In this document: positions 45,950 to 57,293 of the stretch, piece by piece
Layout: each line of letters starts with the position of its first letter
Numbering within the stretch: position 1 is the stretch's first letter
Origin: Rhipicephalus microplus
Taxonomy: Eukaryota > Arthropoda > Arachnida > Ixodida > Ixodidae
DNA length: 64,000 nt
Direction of reading: 5' to 3'
NCBI RefSeq assembly: GCF_043290135.1
Contig: NC_134702.1
Span: 82,835,317-82,899,316 of the forward strand
Translations under genes and position numbers: made by a program
Notes under the pieces: generated by a model
The model's input: the letters and a program-made list of their open reading frames with translations, nothing else
Told to the model about the DNA's origin: nothing
Database searches by the model: none

Positions 45950-48900
45950 TCCCAGTGAATGTAAGCGTAGCCGAAACTAATCTAGCATAATTGCGTGTGG
46001 TATAACCTGATAAATTCGAGCGTAAGCGAGTTTAAGCCCAGTCCAGGTTCCTGTTTTTATGTTAGGTGTAGCAAAGCTTTGATGTGCCCAGATGGGCCGA
46101 GAAAATACAAGCACAGCCAAATCCAATTAGGCATGGTTTATCATGCTATCATTAAATTTAGCCGATCAAAATTAGCCCAAATGAGGCAAGCTTTAACGAG
46201 GCCAATCAAATTAAGTCAACTTGCCCATGTGCCTGGAGGCGCCAAACCCTGGAAGATACTAACTACTCCTTACTTACACTATACCAACTAAGCTCATTTA
46301 TGTCTAATTAGTGTTAGGAAGGGTACAAGTTATGGGTGATTAATTCATTCAATATTTAATCACACACGAAACATACTGGAGCTTCACGTGGCATAATGAG
46401 GCTAATTATACATAACTAAGCTAACGATGTAGCGCCAAGGTAAGCATAAAAAAATCTGTAAGTGTGGTTGATCATGGCATCATCAAACTACTCTTAATAT
46501 ACCTATGTGTAATTAAAGAAGCTCTCATAAAACAATTAAACTAATTAAAGCTAAATTTTTATGAGCTCAGAGAATCCAAACTAACGAAGATATTAATTAC
46601 TAATCAATGATTCTATTCTCATGTTGTTAAATTAAAGCAAATTAGCCGTATAACTAATTTTGATTATGCCTTCATATTTATTGCACTTGTTTCATCATAA
46701 TTCAATTTGGCCGGACGCAATAATAGCAAGTCGAGCAGAGAAAATTATTTTGTGTGCTTAGCTTCATGAGGTTTTTGTGAGGCTGGCTACGCTTAGTTAT
46801 GCTAATAAAACGGTATAAATACCGACGCGAGCTCGGCGCTGGAACCGGGGCCATCGCAGCTGCTACGTAAAGAAAAAACGACACAAATTTGATGGAGCAA
46901 AGACAGCGACACCCAGTTGTCGTTTTGGCTACGAGCGCGTCGGAGAGAGTGATATGAGAGGCCAAGTGATAAGACTGGTCGCGCACGCGCACTGCAGCAG
47001 GCGCCTCGTCGCTAGATTGCGCCACGCAATCCCGTGGTCTGCACACTTACCCCCGTATTATAGAACGTCCCTTCACTCAAAGCTTCACCTTCACTTGAGT
47101 AAGCCGATGAAAGCGCCCTCTCTAGGCACGGCAAGTCACTGCATATTAGCAATAATGTTGTGCGATTCTCAAGCAGCGCCGCGTCATTTTCAGCCGAGCA
47201 GCGGCGCAGTGGTCAACTCCGTCAAGTGAAAGGTGAAAGTCGAGGCGTTTGTGAATACGGGGGTTATCCTCGTTAGTACATTTGGCCGGCGCTGAAATGA
47301 GTCGAAAGCGAAGGCCGCATTCCCCTACGAAGAACGCCTTCTGACGAAGCTTTACGCGACAAATACGGCGCAAAACCACGCAAGACGTGAGATATCGGAG
47401 TGATGCAACTGCAATCTTGTGCTCATTGTCCTTTCGTATGCGTTACTACATCGCCCCAGCGCCCAACATGCTAGTTCTGGGTGTCACTGCTTTTGTTTCC
47501 TCGAAAAAGTAAGTCAGGAGGCAATGTCCAAAAACCAATTTTCAGCGATCAATAGGACGATAAATTATGAGTAATATAATACGTAATAGCCGGGCCAGTC
47601 ATCTTATATACTTATACAAGGAAAAATGTTACAGAGGAATATAAACGAAGCAATGTAATCAACTTTCCACTGAAAAATCCTTTACTTTTGGGGCACGTGG
47701 TAACTGCTGTCACTAACATGATGGAAGAGCGGTTAGTTGCTGCTGCAGCGTGTACACAGGACAGTCGGGAAATTAAGGTAGTCGGTAAATACTAAGAATA
47801 ACAAATCGTATATTACTACACTTGAGAAACAAAAACGAATACAACCGGCCGGAAAACCACGTTTGCGCGCGTCGAGAATGTTCACGTTCGTTCTGCCCCT
47901 CATACGCACACGCCACCACCGCCTTCACCACTTTCAATAAAGTTCTTTGTCTGTCTGTCTTCACCACTTTGAGAATGCATTCCCATACGCCCGTTCCCTG
48001 AACATTAAATTTCGTGCCGAATTCCAGTTACGCATCCTAAGCACTGAAGAAACAATTTGCACTCTTTGAAACGTTGCTTCGGTCAGAAACGACACGAGCG
48101 GGACACATCAGCAGCGCTGCATTCATTTAGCTGTGCAATAGCGAGACACGTCGGGGCATGCCGACTCGGAGAGATGCGCCTTCTTCGACTTCCAGCTATT
48201 GTTCTCGGCGATCGTAGTCCAGACCAGGCTCTCGATAAACGCGCCTTTGTCGAGGCCGTGAGCTTCATCGTGCTGCGCGTAAGCGAGGCAATTGCGCAGA
48301 TGCGGGACACCGCCAACACCTTAACCACGGTGTTGAATTTGCACCCGGTTGTTTAGATCACGTGCCTTGCGCCGCGTGGCTGACTTTCCGCTATCTCGTG
48401 GCGCACGGAGGAAGGAACGCATGACGGAAAAATCGGTCTCGAACCACCTTTTTTGCGTAGGCTTCACGGCATGATTTCCTAGCCACTGAGGTGGCGAAGC
48501 GGGAGAATTTCCGGTGAGATTTGCCGGTTTCGCCCCTTTCGACGCCAAGTGTAAACGCGCCTTTGGTGGAAGCAAGAAAATGCAGAAATGGTACGGCGAG
48601 TGCTTTTTTACGACACCACTAGAACAAAAGTACTGTACCATAGCTGAATGGAACAAAGCTTACCTTAAGCAGCGTAGCAGTGAGCGCACACCAGTAAAGT
48701 TTCAGAACTGTTCACTCGAACGTGCTCGAACAAGAGCATGGCCGACTGAGGCTGCTGGCGGCATGGCTAGAGTGTACTAGAAGTGTTTAGTGGCGTGACC
48801 GTGCCTCGCCAACTGATACCTTTCGCGTTGCCCGTAGCGGCGGCGCTGCAGTCGAATAGAAATTAAAGAGCCGCGCGCCGCGTGCAGGAACCGTTATGGT

Positions 48901-49400
48901 CTTCGGCTTCTCCGGTGCGCTTTTTCGATGCAGATTTCTTCGTGCCTGCCCATCATTCATGCCTAGCACATGATGTCATAACCCTTGAAGTATGACACGC
49001 CAATCTACTGAATTTGAGCACCATGAAAGTCCTTGTGAGAGATCGGAAATTATTTAAAAAGGGTGTGTCTTATTATGATTTCCTCTGTTTTAACTCTTCG
49101 TTGGCTAGGCGTCTACAATATTAAAAATAACTGCGCCGATTTATTGGAAGTTAGCTGTGCTCAGAAAGCTGTGAGATGAAAAAAAGAAGTACCATATCAA
49201 GCGCTCGGAGAACCAGAACGCTGCGGAAATAAAGGAAGAAGAGGAAGGGATTCTGGACCCCCTACACAACAAATTTATTTCATAATTTAAATTTTCAGGA
49301 TATACTAAAATATTTACACGCATTCACAGCGATCACCTATTGCCAAAGTAAGTCGTTCTGCTGCAGCTGAAAAAAAATCCTTGGTAGCCCTGCGCCAAAC
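45950..49400. other. No gene recognised
   Basis: 46140-46700 is strikingly AT-rich with many TAATTA-type words. 48050-48970 is GC-richer with several frames (48057-48356 plus, 48514-48780 plus, 48787-48969 minus) that have coding-like composition but no recognisable product. Confidence 0.4.
47900..47965 (+). repeat. Possible retroelement 3' tail
   Basis: CTTTCAATAAAGTTCTTTG is followed by (TCTG)n, then a second CTTCACCACTTT matching the text just before the signal. This looks like a tail plus a short target duplication (TTCACCACTTT on both sides). Confidence 0.4.
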
Positions 49401-49420
49401 ATTTACACACACACAACAAC

Positions 49421-49571
<151 letters not shown>

Positions 49572-49574
49572 ATA

Positions 49575-52100
49575 TACAAGCTAAATTTTACAAAACAAAA
49601 TGCACCACTGCCTGCCTACACTTCTGGCACTTAATAGGAGCTACACCTATAACACTAAACATCGTCATAAATTTGCTGCCTTGCAATAGCATTACGCCAA
49701 TAGAAGATTTGGAAAGAAGCACAATTTAAGCTGTCTATACAAAATGAGAACTGGCTTCAGTGAATTTACGCAAATCAACAAACGGGCAATATATATACAA
49801 TTGGCAATTTTTAATATATTTGAGATAACCCACTTTGCATAGACTTCTTCACTATATAGGAGGTACAGCCGTTCCTTCAGCTCAGCTCCATGGCTCGGCC
49901 TCCTGGAGCTTGCATAAATGAAGCACAGTGAGTGCGAAAGCATGCGGTTAGAACAAGAAGCATTTCAGAAAGCATTAATTATTATCTTCCACAAAACTGG
50001 CATGATATAACTTCGTCATCACTGATATAAATGTTGTAACAACGTTACTTATACTCGGGTTTCTCATGAATCAATCGAGCGCATGGGGACTTATATGAGG
50101 AACAGTACTCCTTATATAAAAACTGCCAAGAAAAGTGGTGCATCATTTAATCGTGGTTTTGATACTTATCGCTTTGTAGTTCGCCAGTAGCCACTTATGA
50201 TGCAGTGCCGCTCAACGCGTTGCTTGAGAGAGAAGCTAGGGGGACCGATTGTACAATCTTTTTTTTTTTGTCAGCAGGCTCATGAAACAGTGAATATCTT
50301 GACGCAATTTTGGCGTGCCTGCATATTCACTCGTGCACCATGGCGCTTAGCAGGTGTGCATACTCTGATAAATGCTCAGAAACACATTAAACGCGCCAAA
50401 AACGAGCAAATGCACGCTTTCGCAGGCTACGACACGCGTGCTCCCAATGCAGACGCTCTTGAGATCTTCAGTACCATGAGACTACAGCGCCGCTGCTACT
50501 GTCACCCGCCGGAGAATCAGCAGAGATACGGCGCGAACACCTCGTTCACTCCACTGCCCCTTTCTAGTACACTGTAGCATGGCTGGCAGTATGTGGTGGC
50601 GCTATCGGCTGTAGCGATGGCCGATGGGGCGCCGACACGGAGACAGAAAGCACCAGAACGCGTTATTTCGCATCCCCCATAAATGCGCAGCTTTCATTCA
50701 TTAAACAGGATATTCACAATGGTTTGCTCCACGGGAACACTGGGTGTCTGAACGGGCCGGGTATAGCACTGCCTCGCTACGCCACTTCGTTGCAGCCTTA
50801 AAAAACAACACCTGTGCATATCCACGAATCGAATGCTGACGATGGGGCGAATCAGTGTGCATCGTATCGTGCATTACCCGTGCAGTGTATATTGAAAAGA
50901 TAATAAATGCTTATCGAGCTCGTAGATAGGGGTCGGAGTCACGGCGTTTACGCTGTGCTGGGCACCGCGTGACGTGCGCTCTTGTCGGCACCGTGAGTGT
51001 GCTAACCACAGAACACCTGTGCTAACCATGAAGGAACCATGCTAACCATCGAGGAACCATGCTAATCGCGGAGGAAGGAGTTGCTTCTTTTTTCCATGGT
51101 GCGGTGCTGAGCGCGCGCCCTCGTCAGCTACTCCTGGCAGCATTGTGAGTCTTCGCTCTCTAGTAGACCATGGCATCCGAGAGCAGTCGGCGGTGCACCG
51201 TTGACTTATCTCGGAGGCCATAAGGAAACAATACTTCTAGCGTTTAGCCATCGCTAGGTGCGCCTCAAACTCCGGGGTAGCCTGTTGGCGTTGCCGCTTT
51301 TATGGTTTCGTGGTCTTCCATTTTGTCCTGGTTAAGAGCATTTTATTGTGAACCTTTTGTTCTGTCATTCTTTGAATGATCGGTGGCTAAATGTCAGCGT
51401 TTGTAAGGTGTTTTTTTTTATTTTGTTTATTATCGTTATCAGCCTTTTGCTAACCTTTCTTTTTTGTTATTTCTTTCTTTTTTTTCTTTTTTTTGTTCCG
51501 GTTTGTTCACATGCACCTGCGCTACATGTGCTGTAAGCGAGGGTGGTATACGGACGGACTTTGCGGGGTCCTCACGTGCTTCGCCCCTAAAACCTATGCC
51601 AGACTGAAATGGCTGTGTTCTAGTGCAACGTGGAAACTGCGTTGGCGAGGATATGCGAGTGTCAAAGCTTGCATGACAATGCAATGCTGCATGCTGTTTA
51701 CTCATGCGTATATATCGAATACTTGTTTTGTGTGCAATGCAGCTCTGCTTTCATCCGCTCATACATGTTTAGTGCAAAACTTCAGCAGTACTTCTACCGA
51801 GTGTATCAAAATTCCCACTCAACCTGAAATTTCGAAGACGAAGAAACACGTGTTGAGCTGAAATCAGAGTGGGAGTGAATTGACATGAGGACGCAACAAG
51901 CAATGCACCATTTGACAAGGGCACTGCATAACATGAATGGAAACGCACGTACAGAGCAAGAGGCTAAGGATGGGCCATAGTCGGTACAAGTCTCAAGGAA
52001 TGGAGCAGACGGGCAAAGCAAACGCGAGGACGGGCTCTAACAATTGATTAATTTATAGCATATAGGCCGGGTTTTCATATTTGTTGCTCTTCCCCCATCT
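49575..52100. other. No gene recognised apart from the 20-bp minisatellite
   Basis: The plus-strand frame 50197-50577 (126 codons) and the frame 51493-51861 (122 codons) were inspected. Neither shows a domain, a signal peptide or splice context. Confidence 0.4.
51001..51080. repeat. Minisatellite, four 20-bp units
   Basis: The units begin GCTAAC/GCTAAT at 51001, 51021, 51041 and 51061. The middle two are GCTAACCATGAAGGAACCAT and GCTAACCATCGAGGAACCAT; the outer two are diverged. Confidence 0.88.
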
Positions 52101-52106
52101 CTCTCT

Positions 52107-52108
<2 letters not shown>

Positions 52109-52196
<88 letters not shown>
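52109..52196. repeat. (TA)n microsatellite
   Basis: A pure TA array of about 88 bp at the left edge of satellite block 3. Confidence 0.97.
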
Positions 52197-52198
<2 letters not shown>

Positions 52199-53475
52199 CC
52201 TGATTTAAAAATAACGTCGAAATATGCACGAAACCAAATTGATACACTCCATAATAGACTTGCCCGCCCACAAGATTCGGGTGACACGTCTACAAAATTG
52301 AACTCACCTAATCCGAGTACCCGAGTACTCAGTGGTCCCACGTCCAAAACCAGCTTGGTCCATTTAAAAAAAGCTTGGTCCACCTCCAAAATTTGGGTGA
52401 CACGTCACAGAACTTCCTTAACGAAATTCGAGAACTGAGTTGTCCCACTCTAGAACCGACCTCCCGCACTCACAAAATGGACGTGGCTCACACACGACAC
52501 TTCGGTGGCTCATCTCCAAAGCATTGCCCGATTCAATAACAAGGTCGACACGTGTCGACTCGTTTTGGCATGTATGCTAAGAATATATATATAAAGAAAA
52601 GCTAGTCCACTCCCAAGTGGAGGTGGCCTACCTCCAAGATTTGGCCGACACGTCCAACTGACTTTACCTGATTAGAGAATTCATTTGTCCACGCCCAAAG
52701 CCAACCGGACCCACACCCAGGGGCGTAGCCAGGGGGTGGCACACCGGGCACGTGCCCCCCCCTCCCAATTTTTTTCGCCATGGCATAGAGAGCAAACTAA
52801 GGTCATTTCAAGGGGGTGCCCCCCCCCCCCCAAAAAAAAATTCTGGCTACACCCCTGCCCACACCCCAAATTAACTTGGCCCACCACAATATTTTGGTGG
52901 TTCATTCCTGAAATGGACATTGCCTCATTCGAGGATATGGTCAACACATGCTTGTAATTAAATTAGTCGGCTCCCATAGGGACTTGGTCCTCCGCCAAGA
53001 TTTGGGTGGCCCGTCTTCAGACCGGACTTCAACCATTTGTAAAACCGATCGAGTTGTCCCATCCGAACCAGACTTTCTACTCTCGAAATTGACTCGACTC
53101 AGTCACCATATTTCGTTTGCTATTCCCCGAAATTGGCATTGCCCAATTCAAGAATGTGGTCGACACATGTCCACAACTGCCTTGGTGCACCCCAAACAGG
53201 CTTGGCCCCCCTCAAATATTTGAGTGGGCAGTCTCCAGACAAGATTTGCCCAATCCGATAACCACCAGCTTGGCCCACTGCTAAGATGCGCTTGGCTTAC
53301 CCATAAAATCTTGATCACCCACTTCGAAATCGACTATACCTGATCCAAGAATGGAGTCAACTGCTCAAACAGACTTGGTCTACTCGCATATAGACTGGAT
53401 CTACCCTCAAGATTTGGGTGGCCCATCTTTCGGGGTGCTATCACCGTCTGTAGTGAAGTTTTCACCTCATTGCAC
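52197..53475 (+). repeat. Satellite-like degenerate tandem repeat, block 3 (largest)
   Basis: Repeated elements in order are CTTGGTCCACCTCCAAAATT, TGGGTGACACGTC or GGTGGCCCATC, GCCCGATTCAATAACAAGG-like and GGTCGACACRTGTC. They recur some 10-12 times over 1.28 kb with an irregular period near 100. The right edge is TGAAGTTTTCACCTCATTGC, shared with block 2. A hAT MITE interrupts it at 52718-52857. The false frames in this block reflect the repeat period and are not genes. Confidence 0.8.
52718..52857. mobile_element. hAT-type MITE, 140 bp, perfect 8-bp target duplication
   Basis: The terminal inverted repeats are CAGGGGCGTAGCCAG and CTGGCTACACCCCTG (14 of 15 paired). It is flanked on both sides by CCCACACC (52710-52717 and 52858-52865). 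The CAGGGG ends and 8-bp duplication are the hAT superfamily signature. The interior has poly-C/poly-A runs and no coding capacity. Confidence 0.9.
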
Positions 53476-53479
53476 ACGT

Positions 53480-54050
53480 GTGTCGAAACTATCAATGTTG
53501 GCTTTGCGACCGAGAGAAGTGACGCTGTGCTCGCGCGGTGTGAGAAAGGAAAAAAACAGTTATTTTGGACTAATTGATTTTCAATCTAAATTTTGCACTT
53601 GAGCTTTTCTCTGATTAGCTGACTACATACCAGTATTGTTCTATATATATATATCAGTACATAAAATATTCAGCTGAATTTTTTTTTCTACATTTCCCAG
53701 TAAACAGATGGCTTTTATTCCCTAAATCTCAAGCCTAATCTTTAACCACCGCTTTCATGGTCAATCCCTCAAAGTGGGTAAGAGACAAATCACAAAGGCC
53801 AAGCAGGCAAGTGCATGGCACCGGCGCCCAATGATTCCCCTTCATAGTATTCGCACTGCTCGGTTCATGAAACGTCAGTGACGCCAATGTTTGATGTAAG
53901 CATGTAGGGTTTCCCATGCACGAGTGGAATCTTGCCACACAGACTCGAGCAGATTCACGCACACGGCGCAACATGTGCGCTACTTTTTCTTTGCTGAGCT
54001 TCGTCGACTTCTTTCAGGTTGTTTTCCCTTCAGATGTAGTCACGTAGCAA
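53480..54050. other. No feature recognised
   Basis: A short (TA)n at about 53643-53654 and nothing else. Confidence 0.4.
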
Positions 54051-54051
54051 C

Positions 54052-54578
54052 CAGTGGTGTAAATCAAAACCAATCACAAAGGGGGGGACACATTTCGGCC
54101 ATGGTGGCCATTTTGTTTCTATACATTCCTGTTGTACTCCTGAAAATTAAATATCATCCCTTGAAATCAAATTCGAAAATGAACATCGTTTCTCAACTCA
54201 CGTAATTGGATTTTCTTCTCTGAAACCGATTGAGCGGCACTTGTAATTACAGTAATATCACACAGCTGTGAGAATAATGAACACCCATACAAGCTAAAAT
54301 AAAAGGGACTAAAAATGCTGAATGCGCTATACCTAACTGTCAAACCTTTCACTATTACTATTCCTATGCTCTGACGAATCATTACGCGAACTGGTGTGTT
54401 TCATAAGAAGAAAACATAACACCCAACTAGGTTCAGTGTAATTTTGAATCGCTATCCCAAATGGGCTTCTCGGTATACCAAATGTGGCAGTTGTACGAGG
54501 CCCCACTTGTCTGTTTCGTAAATTTCATAGGGGGTCCCTTGCAAGGGGTGCCCCCCCCCCTAAAGATTTACACCACTG
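54052..54578. mobile_element. Possible hAT-like element with 14-bp perfect inverted ends
   Basis: CAGTGGTGTAAATC at 54052 and GATTTACACCACTG ending at 54578, 527 bp apart. The 8-bp flanks (GTAGCAAC and ACGTGCTG) do not match, so the ends may belong to a rearranged or degraded copy. Poly-G and poly-C stretches near each end echo the 52718 MITE. Confidence 0.5.
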
Positions 54579-54579
54579 A

Positions 54580-55130
54580 CGTGCTGACCCTGAGGAAGCA
54601 GGAATCTCTCGCTCGGCAAGGACTGGCACCCTTGCTCGCTGCAGGCTCGTGTCAGTCCCATGTTCGTAACACATTTTAGAGATTCAAAGTTAACGCGATT
54701 ACTTCTTGGCTATTTCTGTTATGTTCTTTTAGACCTTGTTTACTTCACCAGGGTTTGAGCTATGCTCCGTTAACTATGGCCTGTAGTGAGTGCTTTACTA
54801 GATTCACGCCTCAAGAAATCTATGGATGGACAAGCTGGCCCCTTGAAATGCTTCGTACTTAAAAGGAAGAAAAAAACTAGTGAATAGGGGCAAAATTAAA
54901 TAGTGGGGAAAATAAGGGCATATTGCCACAAGGGGCACGGAACTGCACTGTCGATTTATTGTTGTCAGTTTTCTTTTATTTTTATATTATTTTAGTAATT
55001 AGTAGAAATAGCAATAGGCAAGCATAACTTTTTCTTTTTGTCAAGCCTAATGGCACATACTGCACCACTTCATTATGAAGGGGACGCTCACAGCATTCAT
55101 CCATCCATTGCCATCAGTGCCACCTCACAA
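54580..55130. other. No feature recognised
   Basis: AT-rich, with no frame of interest. It would contain upstream introns if the weak exon at 55136-55369 is real. Confidence 0.35.
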
Positions 55131-55135
55131 GCAGC

Positions 55136-55369
55136 CAGGTTATGTGGGTGCTTGAGGATAAGAAAATCTACCATTTTAGAGACCACAATTGTGAAGTTTG
55201 CTTACGCAACACTAATTGCAGCCACTATTTACGGCAGCCAAAGCATGCGATCCCTACAGGTGGGGAAAAAAACAGACGGTCCAAGTGTATCTTTGTATTC
55301 CCTGCATTCCCACAACTGACGCCTCAGAACTCCTCTGGACTTAAACAGACCTTGATTCGCTACAGATGA
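55136..55369 (+). CDS. Weak candidate 3'-terminal exon converging on SETD1
   Basis: This plus-strand frame follows an AG (CTCACAAGCAG) and reads VMWVLEDKKIYHFRDHNCEV, then CLRNTNCSHYLRQPKHA and on to TGA at 55367. An AATAAA signal lies 35 bases after the stop (55404-55409). There is a C-x2-C-x4-C-x2-H pattern that could be chance. Its position, stop and poly(A) signal resemble a gene end about 850 bases from the SETD1 stop in convergent orientation. The preceding sequence gives no exon and the protein is not recognised, so repeat-derived coding sequence is equally possible. Confidence 0.22.
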   Translation, partial: QVMWVLEDKKIYHFRDHNCEVCLRNTNCSHYLRQPKHAIPTGGEKNRRSKCIFVFPAFPQLTPQNSSGLKQTLIRYR

Positions 55370-55599
55370 TGCCTACTTTAGTTAATTTAGTTTTGTGACA
55401 TTTAATAAAAAATTAAGCATTACGTGTGTCAAGCACTTGCTAACTTCGGCCTCGTGTTGAACATTGAAAACCATTTCACATCCTCTCGTGCTTGCATAGA
55501 CAGTTTGATCACTACATTTGGCAAGTAGGGCTAATTTAGGTTAGGTATGGAGGCATTAGTTAGAAGAGGAACAACCTTAAATGAAGCCTCAGCACATCA

Positions 55600-55795
55600 T
55601 TTGTTAATGCACCTGATTATTTGTTGAAGATAGCTTGCCACCGGCAGGATCAGAACCTGTGACTTTCGTTCTGATCCTGCCAGTAGCAAGGTATCTTTCG
55701 TCCACTTCTCTTTTTTCAGATTTTCACTAAGATTATTTCTAATAACATCACCTACACTTTCCTTGGCATTATTGTCAGTTAGTCCTCGTGAAACA
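55600..55795. mobile_element. Inverted pair of tRNA-type SINE pieces (29-bp arm fold-back)
   Basis: The arms at 55628-55656 and 55668-55696 pair with three mismatches. On the right arm the box-B-like GTTCTGATCCTGCC leads into a SINE body (GTCCACTTCTCTTTTTTCAG, TTCCTTGGCATTATTGTCAG) resembling that at 13048-13250. The left arm is the same end in reverse. Confidence 0.6.
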
Positions 55796-55895
55796 TTGCA
55801 CAAGCAATGCTACCGGAAGCTGTTATCTGCTGAATGCCAGGATTGTTCTAACAAAAAACGTTTCGGCAGCAGTTGTACAACGTGCAGCTTTTTCT

Positions 55896-55901
55896 TTTAT
55901 T
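55896..55901 (-). promoter_or_regulatory. Probable polyadenylation signal of SETD1
   Basis: AATAAA on the minus strand, about 320 bases after the SETD1 stop codon. It is the first canonical signal seen downstream and would give a short 3' UTR (56222 to about 55880). The UTR holds a run of GAT/GAC-like triplets near 56140-56170. No cDNA evidence is available to fix the cleavage site. Confidence 0.5.
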
Positions 55902-56222
55902 ACAAGTGCAGAGTTTAACGAATGTACAAAGAGTAACAGAAAAGGGAAAAAAGACAACAAGACAGAAGTTAATGCATTGCAATATGACTTTTCTCTTATG
56001 TACATCATGATTTGTGCATGCGCGTGTTTTTCTGGGCGGCTCAGGGGGTCTATACAATGCCAACACGATGAAATGTTTCAATAAGTTTCGGGAACACGAT
56101 TCAAGCACTGTTCCACAACAGGCCTCCTTCCCAACACAACCAATGCGATGATGAAGATGACGATCAGAATGATGAGATGCAAGCTGTACACTGTACATGA
56201 TGAATGTACCACCGATGAGACT

Positions 56223-56396
56223 TCAGTTCAAGAAACCCCTGCACTGGGGCGCTCCACACAGACACACAATTTTTTCGTCCTCCAGAGGGAACTTGTAGTC
56301 ATAGGTGATCTCCTCATTTACGTTGATGGGCTGCTTTGAGTAAATGACGATCTTCTTCTGCCCTTCCACTGTAATTACTTTGGCGTAACAGTTTGG
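56223..56396 (-). CDS. SETD1: SETD1/Set1, terminal coding exon (end of SET, post-SET, stop)
   Basis: This exon has 57 codons plus TGA (56225-56223). It starts after a long pyrimidine tract ending GTGCAG (AG at 56397-56398). It opens in phase 0 with [12 protein letters not shown], which completes the NHSC-PN motif split across the intron from the exon at 60656-60913. Next come the catalytic-core sequence EEITYDYKF and the zinc-binding post-SET tail [10 protein letters not shown], and the protein ends FLN. In SET enzymes the three post-SET cysteines bind zinc together with the cysteine of NHSC; all four are present across the two exons. Finding both halves in the right order and phase, 4.26 kb apart on one strand, makes a processed pseudogene very unlikely. 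The frame is too short to stand out without splicing knowledge. A few residues differ from the vertebrate form (for example GFLN at the end), as expected for an arthropod. Confidence 0.93.
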   Translation of the reverse strand, partial: PNCYAKVITVEGQKKIVIYSKQPINVNEEITYDYKFPLEDEKIVCLCGAPQCRGFLN

Positions 56397-57293
56397 CTGC
56401 ACGAAAACAGAAAAAGAAGCGCGATCTCACACTTGCAAGTACAACGAAAAAAAAAAATTAAATATTTGCTTCTACGGCATGCATTATTTGGCACTACACT
56501 CAACTACGATGACAAACATTCAAGTAGAGAAGAGGCTTGGTTTTCGAGGTACTACACAGTAAAGGGGTCCCAGGCAGAGCAAGTGACTACAACTGTAAAG
56601 TGTAGTAGCGCTGCTGATAAAATTATTACAATTCACCACCACATCTGGCTGGTCATTTTTAAGCACCCCAGAGCGTTCTAAGTACATCACATCCAGGTGG
56701 TCAAGATCTACTGCTCTAAACATGTTTGTATGGTTCTTTCAGAATGCCACACTCTAGCTCAGAGAACTCTTCAGGAACTCTTAATTCATTCCTTCATTCT
56801 ATGAGTGCAATTGATATCTAATCCTGTGACTCCTGCAGCTTTCATAATGATATGACATCAGCTATGACTGCATGCTTGATGATTTATCAATGTCTGCACA
56901 CCTTGTTTGTTTGTTTACAAAGAAAATGAGGAGACAAGTTTTCTCTTCCGGCCTCTTGATTACTCTGGCTGCATGTTCAGTTCAGGCACATACAACTACT
57001 GTTGCCAAAATTTAGGCTACTACTTCTCTGCCATGTTTGACAACTTCATACACTGTGGGACTATCTGTATTAGTTTAGTTTTGCACAATATTTTCGACAT
57101 GCCTACTTCATTGATAAGTTCAATGTCACCAGTCTAAACTCCTATAAATTCTAGATAATCGGTAGAGTGCATACATGTCAACTTTCTTTGATTTTTCAAT
57201 AGCAATAATTCCATATGACATGACAAGTATCACTCAGTTCTCTGCCATTAAGTGTTCCCGGTCAAACAGTTATCTTGCACGCACAATGTATTA

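Noticed and set aside
50197..50577. 126-codon plus-strand frame
   Set aside because: No domain or signal peptide; an early poly-T tract encodes its only hydrophobic stretch.
51001..51080. CRISPR-like or transcription-factor array
   Set aside because: Units are directly adjacent and diverged; four tandem copies are a minisatellite.
52681..53223. Overlapping frames of about 90 codons on both strands
   Set aside because: They follow the satellite repeat period and cross the hAT MITE; codon content reflects the repeat.
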